DNA from: Pyrinomonadaceae bacterium
GTDB lineage: Bacteria; Acidobacteriota; Blastocatellia; Pyrinomonadales; Pyrinomonadaceae
Direction of reading: 5' to 3'
Length of the DNA stretch: 43,565 bases
Assembly (NCBI GenBank): GCA_030841105.1
Contig: JAVEDE010000035.1
Span: 1-43,565 of the forward strand
Made by a program: the position numbers and the translations under genes. Numbering within the stretch: the first letter of the stretch is position 1; every line of letters begins with the position of its first letter. The notes under the pieces were generated by a model, which saw nothing but the letters and a program-made list of their open reading frames with translations, ran no database searches and had not been told where the DNA came from. Below, one piece after another: positions 28,809 through 37,423 of the stretch.

Positions 28809-31800
28809 CTACTCCACACGCACGCGATCGCTGCCCCCGCGCCCGAAGGTTTCGGGGGAGTACATCTCTTCCGCCTTCGCGGGCGGCACGACGAACAGGC
28901 CGGGCGTCGTCGCACGCGCGAAGTAGCTATACTCGTGCACCCCTTCCCACAGCAGCGACGTGAAGGCTTCGACGCGCTCGTCGCGCAAATTCTGGTGCTC
29001 GTACCAAGTGGCGCGCCTGTACCAGTAAAAATCAGAGATGCCTTGACCGCCGCGATAGACGCCCGCCTCGGTTGATTCCGGGGGCAGTTGCTCGGTGGTG
29101 GCGAGCGCGCTATTCAACGCTTCGAGACCGGCGGGCAGCGGGTCAACGAGCGCGACGTGGTAACGCCGCGCCGGGTTCGACATCGTGAGCCTGACGCGCA
29201 CGCGCGCGCCCGCCTTGATGCGCCAAGTGCCGTCGGCGTCGCGCCGCACGTCGGCCGGGTCGTCGAGCGGTTCGTATTTGCGTTCGACGCGGAAGCCGTA
29301 ATCGGCGGCGGCGAGCGTCAGGTTCGCGGGCGCATACTTCGTCCCGATGCGGAAGTAGAGCCGCCCCGCGCCTTCTTTACCGATGGTCAGGTTGACGGGC
29401 GCGGCCGTGGTGCGTTCGACGAGAGTTACCATCGGCAGGTTGAGTTGTTGCCGATCAACCGAGCGCCCCTTGAACGTTTGCTGTCCGGCGTAGCCGCCGC
29501 CGAGCCACACGCGCGCGATGAAATCGGGTGTCGCGCGCTCGTAGGTGTTGAAGTAACGGTCGAGCGCGAGCAGGATGAAGACGTTCTCCTGCGTGTTAGA
29601 CCAACGCCCGCGCTTGCGCTGCGAGAGCAGCCCGCGCACGAGTTTCGGGATGAGGTCGCTTTGCGGCTGGTCGCCGATGAGGGCTTCGAGGATCACGCCG
29701 TCGGCGCGCCGGTCGGAATGGAGAATGGTGTATTCGCCGTCGCTGTAAGCGTCCGCGAAATGCGCCGCGCCCGCCGTCTCGGTGACGCGGTTGTTCAAGT
29801 GGCGCAGGATGGCCGCACGCTCATTCACGGAGGCGTTATCGGCCGCGGAGAGGACGGGCAGCAGCCAGCCGAGCGACTCAATGGAGAGCTTTTCGACGCC
29901 GCCCGCCTCCGCGATCAGTTTGCGCGCACGCGCGCCGTCGCGGTCTTTCATCAGCGCGCGCACGTAGAGTGCGTAAGCACGGATCGCACGCTTCGACTCG
30001 ATGCTGTAATCGCGCGGAATCTTACTCTCGATTTCGCGCAGGTAACTTTGCGACTTGCTCAACATCCCGGCGGGCACTGCGAAGCCCTTGCTCTCTGCGC
30101 GCACCAGCGCGTGCGCGACGTGGACGGAGACGTATGGGACGGAAGCGTTGCCGCGTCGCCAGAAGTCGAAGCCGCCGTCTTCGTTTTGCAGCCCTTGCAG
30201 GCGTTTGAGATCAACGCTCATCGAGTCGCGCATGGCCTCCGGCGTGGGGAGGTCTTTCGACTTGAAGGCGGTGAGCACGTCTTTGAGCGCGGCGAGCGCG
30301 AGGACGCGTGACGAGACCTGCTCGGCGCACTCGTAAGGATAGTTGACGAGGTAGATCACGGCGTCGGTCAGTTCCTGCAACTGCGTCGAGGCGGTCGTCA
30401 CTTCGAGGCCGCCGAAAGTCTGGACGACTCCGGCCGGAGCTTTGACGGGTTGCGAGATCGCGCCCGTGTCTATCACGCCGTAGGTGGCGAAGGCTTCGGT
30501 CGTGGCGGGCGTGTAGACGGGGAACGCGACGAAGGCGGCGTCGGCCTTGTCGCCCGCGGCGGCGGCGATTTGAAAACGCGCCATGCCGGGTTTGACTGCC
30601 GCGATGGGGAAACGCACTTCGACCCGGTTGTTGGCGGGCACTTGCACGCGACGACCCGCGCCTTCCGTCAGGTCGGCGTTTGATGAGCGCACGGCGATGG
30701 CGACGCTCATCGCCGCGTCGGTCTGATTTTGCAGGACGACGGGGAGTTCCGCACGGTCGCCGAAGTTGAGAAAGCGCGGGGCGGAGGGGCGCGCCATGAG
30801 CGGCTGGCGGGCGGTGATGCTCGATTCGCCCGCGCCGAATTGTTTGCCGCCCGCCACCGAGACGGCCATGATGCGATAGCGCGTCAGGTTGTCGGGCAGT
30901 TTAACTTTCACCTGCGCGCGCCCGTTCGCGTCGGTCGGAAGCGAGGCGGCGAAGACGGCGAGAGCGTTGAAGTTTTGACGAAGCTGGATCACTCCCTGCG
31001 GCTCTGCGTCGGGCGCAATTATGTACGCCGCGTCTGACGGCGCGGGCATCGGCGTGGCAGATGCGTTTACCGCCTCGGACGCTATTATCCTCAATTCATT
31101 ACGCGCGCCCAGCGGCAACTGCATGACTTTGTTCGAGACGATGCCCCGGCTTCTCTGTACAGCGCCGCCCGCGCCGACGCCTGAGTCGTACTCCATCTTC
31201 TCTTTGACCTCGGCGGGGTTTGCCAGCTTAAGCAACGCGCGCAAATGATAGTCGTTCACGTCTTCGTCCCGCCGCGCGTAGAACACGCTCAACGGATCGG
31301 TGAGACTGTAAGCGGTCAGCGCGAGCACGGATTCGTCAACCACGACGACCGCCGTGTCCGTGCCTTCGACGGAGCGGCCTGCGGCGTCCTTCACTTCGAC
31401 GTCAACGAGCGTCTCCGCCCCCGGTTCGAGCACCGCGTCGCGCGGCGTGGCCTTGACGCTCAGCCGACGCGACGCGGGCGGGATGTCCAGATTGATCTCA
31501 CCCGTCGCGTAGGCCGGGCGCTTCGGCACATTCGCCATCTCGACGCCCGCGTCGTCCACGCGCGTCGCCGCGCCGACGAGATCAACCTGCACGTTGACGT
31601 TCGGCGTCATCGCCTCTTCTACGGGCACGCGCAACGTGTGGGAACTTTCGTTCATCGTGAAGCGGTCGGTGCGGAGCAGGCCGGAACGCCTGAGCGTCAA
31701 GACACCCTCGGCCGGGACGAACGGCGACTGCACGAGAATCTCCGCCGTCTCGCCGCCGCGATAACTTTTCCGGTCGGGGATGAGTTCGACGCGCTCCTGC

Positions 31801-34800
31801 GTGACCGTGCGTTGCGGCGGCGTCTTCCCGCCCGCGACCCACAGCGACAACTCGCTCTCGTTCAAACGCTCGCGCTCGTCGCGCACGCGCGCCGTCAGGC
31901 GATATACGCCGCCTTCCTTCGCCTGAAAACGCACGCGCACGGCCTCCCCGCCGCTCTTGATGTTTTGCTCCTGCGCGTCCTGTTCCCGCTGTTGCCAAGA
32001 GCCTTTCTCATAAACGTATTCGAGTCGCACGAGACGTAAACTCACGTCGCGGTTAGAGAGCGCGCGCCCGTCCAGATCGGTGACGATTGTTTCGATGTCG
32101 AAGACCTGACCCTTCTGGACGAACGTTCGCGCCGAACGTAGACCGACGTAAACGTCCGCCGGGTGGACGAGCATCGTCGTCGTCGCGGCAAACGTCTGGC
32201 GGTTGACGTCCTGCACGCGCGCCTCGGCGGTGACGCTCGACGGGCGTGCCGGTTGCACCGCGTCAAAATCTATCCGCAGCGTGTGCTTGCCGTCGGCGTC
32301 CGTGCGCCCTTTGAAGGATTGCGAGTTCCAGCCGCCGTAAGACTGTTCGCTGCGCCACCACGGATAGAATGTCCCGAACGTGTAATCGTCTCGACCCGGC
32401 GGCGTGTAGCTTGTCGGCCGCGACGAGACAGTCCAGTTGACATCCGTGTCGGGCAGACCGCCGCCCGCGAAATAGGCCGCGGTACTGGTTGCCGTTGCGA
32501 ACGAACCGACGAAGTGCGGGGCTTCCGAAGCGCGCGCCGTCAACTCGAATTCGGGGCGACGAAATTCCTGCACCTGAAACTGGTGTATGTGCTGGCTGCC
32601 GCTATCCGTGAGTTCAAAGGAGAGGTTCGTGCCGCCGAGATTCATCGTCGCGGGGAGTTGTAGTTTCAAGTTGAACCCGGCGAGGGCGTTTAGTTTCACA
32701 CTGCCCTTCGTGATCTCGTTGCCCTGCGCATCTCTCAACACGTAGTTGGCAACTTCGCCCGCCGAGGGCGCAAACATCTCCGTGTCGCCCGTCGCGGTTA
32801 AGTTGACTTTACGAATCCAGCCTTTGACGTTTACCTCTTCGCCGGGACGATACAGCTTGCGGTCGTCGAAGACGTACCAGCGCAACGTGTCGCTCGAATC
32901 GGCGCGACGCCAACTGAGGTTCTCGTTCGGCGCGTAGTAAGAAGGGTAGTAATGCTGGGGCAGGATCGCGACATCGTCGCCGCGTCGCGCGACGAGCAGC
33001 GCACCCTCGTCCTTCTTCTGATCGGGCGCGGCTGTGAAAGGGAGGCGCGCGAGGCCGTCCGCCCCGGTCGTGCCCGCGAGACCGTCGGGCGAGACGGTCA
33101 ACTCCACACCGGCCAGCGGCTTTCCGTCCGCGAGCGAGTTAGCCCACGCGACGAGTTCATGTTTGTCTGCGAAAGCGTCCAGCGCGATCCCGGTTGCCTG
33201 CACCCACGCCTCGGCGTAGTTCTGCCGGTAGGCGTTCGGGTTCGCACGCGGATTGCGTTCGGGCGCGTTCCCGGCGGGTTCGACGCGGACGAAAACTTGC
33301 CCGTACCCGTTCGTCAGAGCGGGCGAGAGATCAATCGAGGTCTCCGCGAGTTCGTCCGCTTCGGCTTTGACTTCGATCACTTCGTCGAAGACAAGTTTGC
33401 CCGGCGGCGTCGGCTTCACACTCTGGCTCATGCGCACGCCCTGATAGCGGCGAAACTCCGCCCAGTCGGCGGGCGTGACACGGTAGAGCGTGACCTTGAG
33501 CTTCGGATAGTTGACGCTGTAGACCGTGAAGGCGCGCCGCCCCGCCGGGTCGAGCACGGCGAAGCCCGCCCCGGTGGCGAACAGACGCGGCGCGGCGGTG
33601 TTGACCTTGAAGGTGAAGACGTTCTCGCCCGTGAGCGTCTGCCCGAACGTGTCGGAGATGGAGCGGTCGAGCGTGACGGTGTAGGTCGTGTTGCTGCGCT
33701 TCGCGCCTTCGATGTAGATCGAGGTGTAGCGACCGCTGATTTTCACGCCCGGAATGTCGGGCTTGATCGTCACCTGCGCCGCGTTGAATTTCGCCTCGTC
33801 GAGTTGGTTGTTGAACGTGAGACGCAACCCGTCGAAGGGCGAGCACCTCTGCTCGTAACCGCACGCGGCCTCGGTGACGCGCAACGCGCCGTAAGTCCTA
33901 AAGGAGAAGCTCTGCTCTTTGACGGTCGTGCGGGGGCCTTCGGCGGAAGGCGTGCCGGACGGGACGACGATCTTAATATTCGTGTCGGGAGGGAGCGCGT
34001 CTTTCGTCGCCCCGTTTGCGCCCACGGCGCGGAAGGCGAGCCAGCGTCCCGCCTGCGCCTGCTTGCTGAAATAACTGACCGACGCATCAGCGGCGATCTC
34101 TTCTTGCGTCGCGAGGCGCAGTCGCGTGCCGACGCTCGCGGGTTGCAGCTTGATGCGTTCGAGCACGCGCGCGGCATCAACGTTCTGATCGAACTCAATG
34201 AACATCAACGCGTCGCGCGGTTGGCTCTGACCCTGCGGGTGAAGAGTGTTCACCGTTGGGGGCAGCGTGGCGAAACTAAAAGTTTTAGTTTCCGCGAGCG
34301 CGTTGCCGAGCGCGGATTTCGTCCCGGCGGGAACGGTGACGGTGTAGTCGGTCGCCATCGGCAGCCTGCCGCCTTCAACACGCGGTTGGAACGTGAGCGT
34401 CTGCGCGCCGAGCCAACGCCACGCGCCCTCCGGCTGCGGCGTCATCTTGACGGGAACGCTCGCCGCCGCTTCTTCCTGCGATGAGACCGCGACCATCGGT
34501 TGTGAAAACGTGATGCTGAACGCGGGAGCTAACGCGACTTCGCCTTCGGGCGCGAAGCGCAGCACTGCGAGCGGCGCGCGCGTGTGTGGTGAGACGGGCG
34601 GCGCGTTCGGGGGGGGCGGGGCGAACGCCGCCTGAATAATTTCTCCCGCGCGTGGCGGCGGCAATGAACGCTCGCGGAGTTTGAAATCCTGCGCGTCGTT
34701 CGCCTCCGGCGTGAGGTTAGGCAAACGGTCGAGCAACTTTTTAGTCTCCGCTGCGGACAACACTTCGGCGGGGGCGAGCGGATCGGACGCGGGGCGTTCG

Positions 34801-34967
34801 GCCTGCTCCCTGCCCTCGCTCAGCCGGAAACGCAGGCCGTTTTGCGCCACCGTCTCCCCCGCCTCCTGCCCGTTCCCCTCCGCAGCGATGACCGCAGGCG
34901 GCGGGGCGAGGAGCGCGAAAATAATCATCAAAGTCAACAGGCGTGTCGGCGCGTGCTTAATTTTCAT
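28809..34967 (-). CDS. Alpha-2-macroglobulin family protein with thioester motif
   Basis: 2052 aa with a signal peptide (residues 1-29, LLTLMIIFALLAPPPAVIAA) and no lipobox. Bacterial alpha-2-macroglobulins trap proteases in the periplasm through a reactive thioester. Recognisable parts are N-terminal Ig-like MG domains, GRWLAFRAVG, the MG segment WYVFDDRKLYRPGEEVNVKG, KSYRGGETAEILVQSPF, VVVDESVLALTAYS, MNLGGTNLSFEL, and the thioester YPYECAEQVSS with Cys1547 and Gln1550, followed by the helical thioester domain and a C-terminal receptor-like domain. It is longer than the E. coli protein (about 1650). The usual neighbour pbpC is absent. A TATAAA box lies 25-30 nt upstream of the ATG. Confidence 0.92.
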   Translation of the reverse strand: MKIKHAPTRLLTLMIIFALLAPPPAVIAAEGNGQEAGETVAQNGLRFRLSEGREQAERPASDPLAPAEVLSAAETKKLLDRLPNLTPEANDAQDFKLRERSLPPPRAGEIIQAAFAPPPPNAPPVSPHTRAPLAVLRFAPEGEVALAPAFSITFSQPMVAVSSQEEAAASVPVKMTPQPEGAWRWLGAQTLTFQPRVEGGRLPMATDYTVTVPAGTKSALGNALAETKTFSFATLPPTVNTLHPQGQSQPRDALMFIEFDQNVDAARVLERIKLQPASVGTRLRLATQEEIAADASVSYFSKQAQAGRWLAFRAVGANGATKDALPPDTNIKIVVPSGTPSAEGPRTTVKEQSFSFRTYGALRVTEAACGYEQRCSPFDGLRLTFNNQLDEAKFNAAQVTIKPDIPGVKISGRYTSIYIEGAKRSNTTYTVTLDRSISDTFGQTLTGENVFTFKVNTAAPRLFATGAGFAVLDPAGRRAFTVYSVNYPKLKVTLYRVTPADWAEFRRYQGVRMSQSVKPTPPGKLVFDEVIEVKAEADELAETSIDLSPALTNGYGQVFVRVEPAGNAPERNPRANPNAYRQNYAEAWVQATGIALDAFADKHELVAWANSLADGKPLAGVELTVSPDGLAGTTGADGLARLPFTAAPDQKKDEGALLVARRGDDVAILPQHYYPSYYAPNENLSWRRADSSDTLRWYVFDDRKLYRPGEEVNVKGWIRKVNLTATGDTEMFAPSAGEVANYVLRDAQGNEITKGSVKLNALAGFNLKLQLPATMNLGGTNLSFELTDSGSQHIHQFQVQEFRRPEFELTARASEAPHFVGSFATATSTAAYFAGGGLPDTDVNWTVSSRPTSYTPPGRDDYTFGTFYPWWRSEQSYGGWNSQSFKGRTDADGKHTLRIDFDAVQPARPSSVTAEARVQDVNRQTFAATTTMLVHPADVYVGLRSARTFVQKGQVFDIETIVTDLDGRALSNRDVSLRLVRLEYVYEKGSWQQREQDAQEQNIKSGGEAVRVRFQAKEGGVYRLTARVRDERERLNESELSLWVAGGKTPPQRTVTQERVELIPDRKSYRGGETAEILVQSPFVPAEGVLTLRRSGLLRTDRFTMNESSHTLRVPVEEAMTPNVNVQVDLVGAATRVDDAGVEMANVPKRPAYATGEINLDIPPASRRLSVKATPRDAVLEPGAETLVDVEVKDAAGRSVEGTDTAVVVVDESVLALTAYSLTDPLSVFYARRDEDVNDYHLRALLKLANPAEVKEKMEYDSGVGAGGAVQRSRGIVSNKVMQLPLGARNELRIIASEAVNASATPMPAPSDAAYIIAPDAEPQGVIQLRQNFNALAVFAASLPTDANGRAQVKVKLPDNLTRYRIMAVSVAGGKQFGAGESSITARQPLMARPSAPRFLNFGDRAELPVVLQNQTDAAMSVAIAVRSSNADLTEGAGRRVQVPANNRVEVRFPIAAVKPGMARFQIAAAAGDKADAAFVAFPVYTPATTEAFATYGVIDTGAISQPVKAPAGVVQTFGGLEVTTASTQLQELTDAVIYLVNYPYECAEQVSSRVLALAALKDVLTAFKSKDLPTPEAMRDSMSVDLKRLQGLQNEDGGFDFWRRGNASVPYVSVHVAHALVRAESKGFAVPAGMLSKSQSYLREIESKIPRDYSIESKRAIRAYALYVRALMKDRDGARARKLIAEAGGVEKLSIESLGWLLPVLSAADNASVNERAAILRHLNNRVTETAGAAHFADAYSDGEYTILHSDRRADGVILEALIGDQPQSDLIPKLVRGLLSQRKRGRWSNTQENVFILLALDRYFNTYERATPDFIARVWLGGGYAGQQTFKGRSVDRQQLNLPMVTLVERTTAAPVNLTIGKEGAGRLYFRIGTKYAPANLTLAAADYGFRVERKYEPLDDPADVRRDADGTWRIKAGARVRVRLTMSNPARRYHVALVDPLPAGLEALNSALATTEQLPPESTEAGVYRGGQGISDFYWYRRATWYEHQNLRDERVEAFTSLLWEGVHEYSYFARATTPGLFVVPPAKAEEMYSPETFGRGGSDRVRVE

Positions 34968-35323
34968 GCGAGTTAATTGCCTTTGTTTGCTTTATAACTG
35001 TGGTTGTCGCGTGCGATTGGGAGCACCGGATGAACGTGCCGACGCCAATATTCTTGCGCGGGTCGTGTTGCCAAGATTATTTTGAGACGCGAAAAATCGT
35101 CGGCTTATTTCTATGACATCGAGACCCAAAAGAGGTTTAAGACGAACTACGCCTGTCTGCGTGCATTACGACCTGTTAATTTTGAAAGGGAGCGAAGTTA
35201 TTTTCCATGAACTGTCTCGGCGAGACGAGTTAAGAGAACTTGAGGAAGGGATAATACCTGAAAGACTATTCTTGCAACACTGCCAACTTGAACTCTCTAC
35301 CCCGGGGTTATGAATTCACGCCT
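34968..35323. other. Intergenic region between the macroglobulin gene and the island
   Basis: The left half holds the upstream region of the macroglobulin gene (TATAAA at 34992-34997, minus strand). The right half is AT-richer, like the adjoining island, and contains one short ORF of doubtful status. No tRNA gene or clear attachment site was found next to the recombinase. Confidence 0.5.
35113..35313 (+). CDS. Doubtful small ORF, 66 aa
   Basis: Starts MTSRPKRGLRRTTPV, charged, with a central hydrophobic YDLLILKG and a Glu/Leu-rich middle. No ribosome site precedes the ATG and no family was recognised. Composition is less GC-rich than the host genes and similar to the island. It converges with the recombinase gene. 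It could be a small island gene or chance. Confidence 0.22.
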   Translation: MTSRPKRGLRRTTPVCVHYDLLILKGSEVIFHELSRRDELRELEEGIIPERLFLQHCQLELSTPGL

Positions 35324-36313
35324 TTAATCACTCCACCTTTTAGCCACTTCCCCGCTATAGAGGTCTCGTTTCACGGCAATGCGTTGTACGTACACGCGCG
35401 TCGTCGAACGATTCTGATGATCCAGCGCGTTCTGCGTCGCCGTAATGTCGCCCGTAAATTCCGAGACGATACGCGCGAAGGTGTGCCTCGTTCGGTGCAG
35501 GTGGAAACCTTCAATGCCAGCCTCCTTCGCATACTTCTTCAGATTCTTGACGAAGCAGTGCGAGGTCAGAGCCTCGCCCGGCTTCCCCGCCCGGTCGTGC
35601 CTTGTCCACAATGGGGCGTCCGTCTTGAGCGCGTGCTCCCTCCCGGCTGCCGAGAGATAGTCAATCAATGCCTCGCCGACCTGTGGCTCCTTCACCTCCC
35701 TACTCCTGTAGTCGCCGCCCTTCGCTCTGTACTCCAGCACGAGCGTTTCGCCCACCCGCACGTCTTTACCCCGCAGTGAGATGACCTCGTTCCTTCGCAA
35801 CCCCGTCGCCAAGTATAGGAGTAGCAGCGCGTAATCTCTTTTCCCCACGATGCCGCCCTCCTTTGACCGTGCCCTTACCGCTCCGATCAGTTTCCTCACT
35901 TCCTCATCCGACAGGGCTTTGACCGACTCAGTCTGGTAAGGCTTTGGCGCTTTGGGGCGAGCGACTCGCGCGGGGTTGCGTCGGACGTACTGCCCGACCT
36001 CTAGATCTTTCATCGCCCAAGAGTAGAATGAGGAGAGCAGGCAGGCATGCTGGTAGACCGTCCCCGCGCTAATTCCCTTCCTTTCCAAATCCCGCAGCCA
36101 ACCCTGCACGTCCCCCGGCTCAACCTCACCGGGCAGTTTCCCGATGTAACGAAAGAATGAAAGGACGATGCGTTGCTTGTCCCTGAGCAAATCCTGTCGC
36201 CGTTCGCTGTCACCCGTCGTAGCGGACGCCCAGAGCGAGATCGCGCCCTGTAAGACGACCTGAAGGCTTGCTGTAGACGAAATGAGGGCTGTTTGGGGCT
36301 GTTCAGAGTCCAT
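35324..36313 (-). CDS. Tyrosine-type site-specific recombinase / integrase
   Basis: 329 aa. The N-terminal SAM-like core-binding domain (about 20-115) includes ISAGTVYQHACLLSSFYSWA. The catalytic domain shows LATGLRRNEVISL with the first Arg, a beta-hairpin Lys region EYRAKGGDYRSREV, HLHRTRHTFARIV with His-x-x-Arg, LDHQNRSTTRVYVQR with His and the nucleophilic Tyr. ATG 36313 is chosen (MDSEQPQ); a GTG start at 36349 would add 12 residues over the promoter region. Transcribed divergently from the ParB-HTH gene. Likely mediates integration of the island, or dimer resolution of a former plasmid. Confidence 0.88.
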   Translation of the reverse strand: MDSEQPQTALISSTASLQVVLQGAISLWASATTGDSERRQDLLRDKQRIVLSFFRYIGKLPGEVEPGDVQGWLRDLERKGISAGTVYQHACLLSSFYSWAMKDLEVGQYVRRNPARVARPKAPKPYQTESVKALSDEEVRKLIGAVRARSKEGGIVGKRDYALLLLYLATGLRRNEVISLRGKDVRVGETLVLEYRAKGGDYRSREVKEPQVGEALIDYLSAAGREHALKTDAPLWTRHDRAGKPGEALTSHCFVKNLKKYAKEAGIEGFHLHRTRHTFARIVSEFTGDITATQNALDHQNRSTTRVYVQRIAVKRDLYSGEVAKRWSD

Positions 36314-36344
36314 TTTCGGACTATAACATGAAAATCGGGATGGG

Positions 36345-36367
36345 TACACAACTGATGCGTTTGTGTA
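36345..36367. promoter_or_regulatory. Inverted repeat between divergent island genes
   Basis: TACACAA (36345-36351) and TTGTGTA (36361-36367) around a 9-nt centre. It lies about 32 bp before the recombinase start and about 93 bp before the ParB-HTH gene; a TATAAA at 36386-36391 could serve the plus-strand gene. It has the form of a repressor operator. Confidence 0.4.
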
Positions 36368-36459
36368 TACAAGATGAGAATTTAATATAAATTTACGTAT
36401 CCTAAGTGTAAAATGGTCACTCGTGTAACATCATTTCAATCTGGGATTATTATCAGACA

Positions 36460-37245
36460 TTGAGAGCCACAAGACGCAGACAACGCAAAGCAGACCCGCT
36501 CGCTTCAGCACAAGCTGTCCGTTCTATCATCGGACACCTGCGTTCGGCGCTGCCAGAGATCATCCCTCAGAAAGACAAGGAGTTGATTCGCATGCTGCGT
36601 GCTGCCCGGCATATTCAACGTTATCGCGCGACTGATACCAATCGTGGTCGCCCTAGCAAATGGAAGCGCGAGGAATTACTTAGCGTAGTTGCACGACTGG
36701 AGCACATCCTTGACCGTGAAACTTCTTCGCACATCTCCCTCGCGAGTTTCGTAGATCATTATCTGCGGCTGATTGACTTCCCCGCCGATGTGGTCGAGGT
36801 GCTCGAAAAGGGTGAGATTAATCTTTTCGAAGCCGAGCAGCTTGCGCGGGTCACTGCGGAACGGCTGGAAGCAACGTCCGGCCAAGCAAAGCGCACTCGT
36901 ACGGAACTTCTCTCCTCTCATCTGCAAACAAAGGCTTCGGGCGACCGACTCCGGAAGCGGGTCAATGAACTGCTCCGCACTACAACAGCAAACACAGGAG
37001 ATGGCACAGTTGATAACCCTGCGGCTAATCTGGAAGATTTAGAGGACTTCGACCCTTATGACTCCACGCACCTATTCTGGGAGCAACTCAAGCAACTAGG
37101 CTTCGCCTTCAGGTCGATCCGACGTGAGGATGTGACTGATGAGGAGATTGAAGAATTATTGAAAGCCAGCGAGCCAATCTTGGCGACTTTGAACAGAATC
37201 CAGCGTCGTCGAGAGCAGACGAAGGTTATCAAAGTGGAATTGTGA
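36460..37245 (+). CDS. Protein with ParB-type helix-turn-helix
   Basis: 261 aa from a TTG start; no clear ribosome site, so the exact start is uncertain. Residues about 75-150 resemble the ParB/Spo0J HTH: ISLASFVDHYLRLIDFPAD followed by VVEVLEKGEINLFEAEQL parallels the typical sequence of an HTH, 'RLxxLPxxV' and 'GxLxxxxAxxL'. The N-terminal ParB CTPase/nuclease domain (with GERR) is absent. The C-terminal half is helical and acidic with an Arg-rich end. In an island with ParA and an initiator-like gene, a centromere-binding partner or a regulator is likely. Convergent with the initiator-like gene. Confidence 0.6.
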   Translation: MRATRRRQRKADPLASAQAVRSIIGHLRSALPEIIPQKDKELIRMLRAARHIQRYRATDTNRGRPSKWKREELLSVVARLEHILDRETSSHISLASFVDHYLRLIDFPADVVEVLEKGEINLFEAEQLARVTAERLEATSGQAKRTRTELLSSHLQTKASGDRLRKRVNELLRTTTANTGDGTVDNPAANLEDLEDFDPYDSTHLFWEQLKQLGFAFRSIRREDVTDEEIEELLKASEPILATLNRIQRRREQTKVIKVEL

Positions 37246-37423
37246 AGGATGCCCGTTCAGTATGTGAAAATGGCCTAAAAAGAGACTCCCTTCAGTAATA
37301 ATTTGCAAATTTTGCGGATGCCCAGAGACTAAGGTTCGCATTGTTTGGTGAATAAACTCCTTATCATTTCCCCATCGTAAGCCAAGGTGTTTGATAGAAT
37401 TTTGAAAATTTACAGTGGAGATA

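Noticed and set aside
34968..35323. tRNA gene as integration site of the island
   Set aside because: No cloverleaf or CCA-like acceptor end was found next to the recombinase on either strand.
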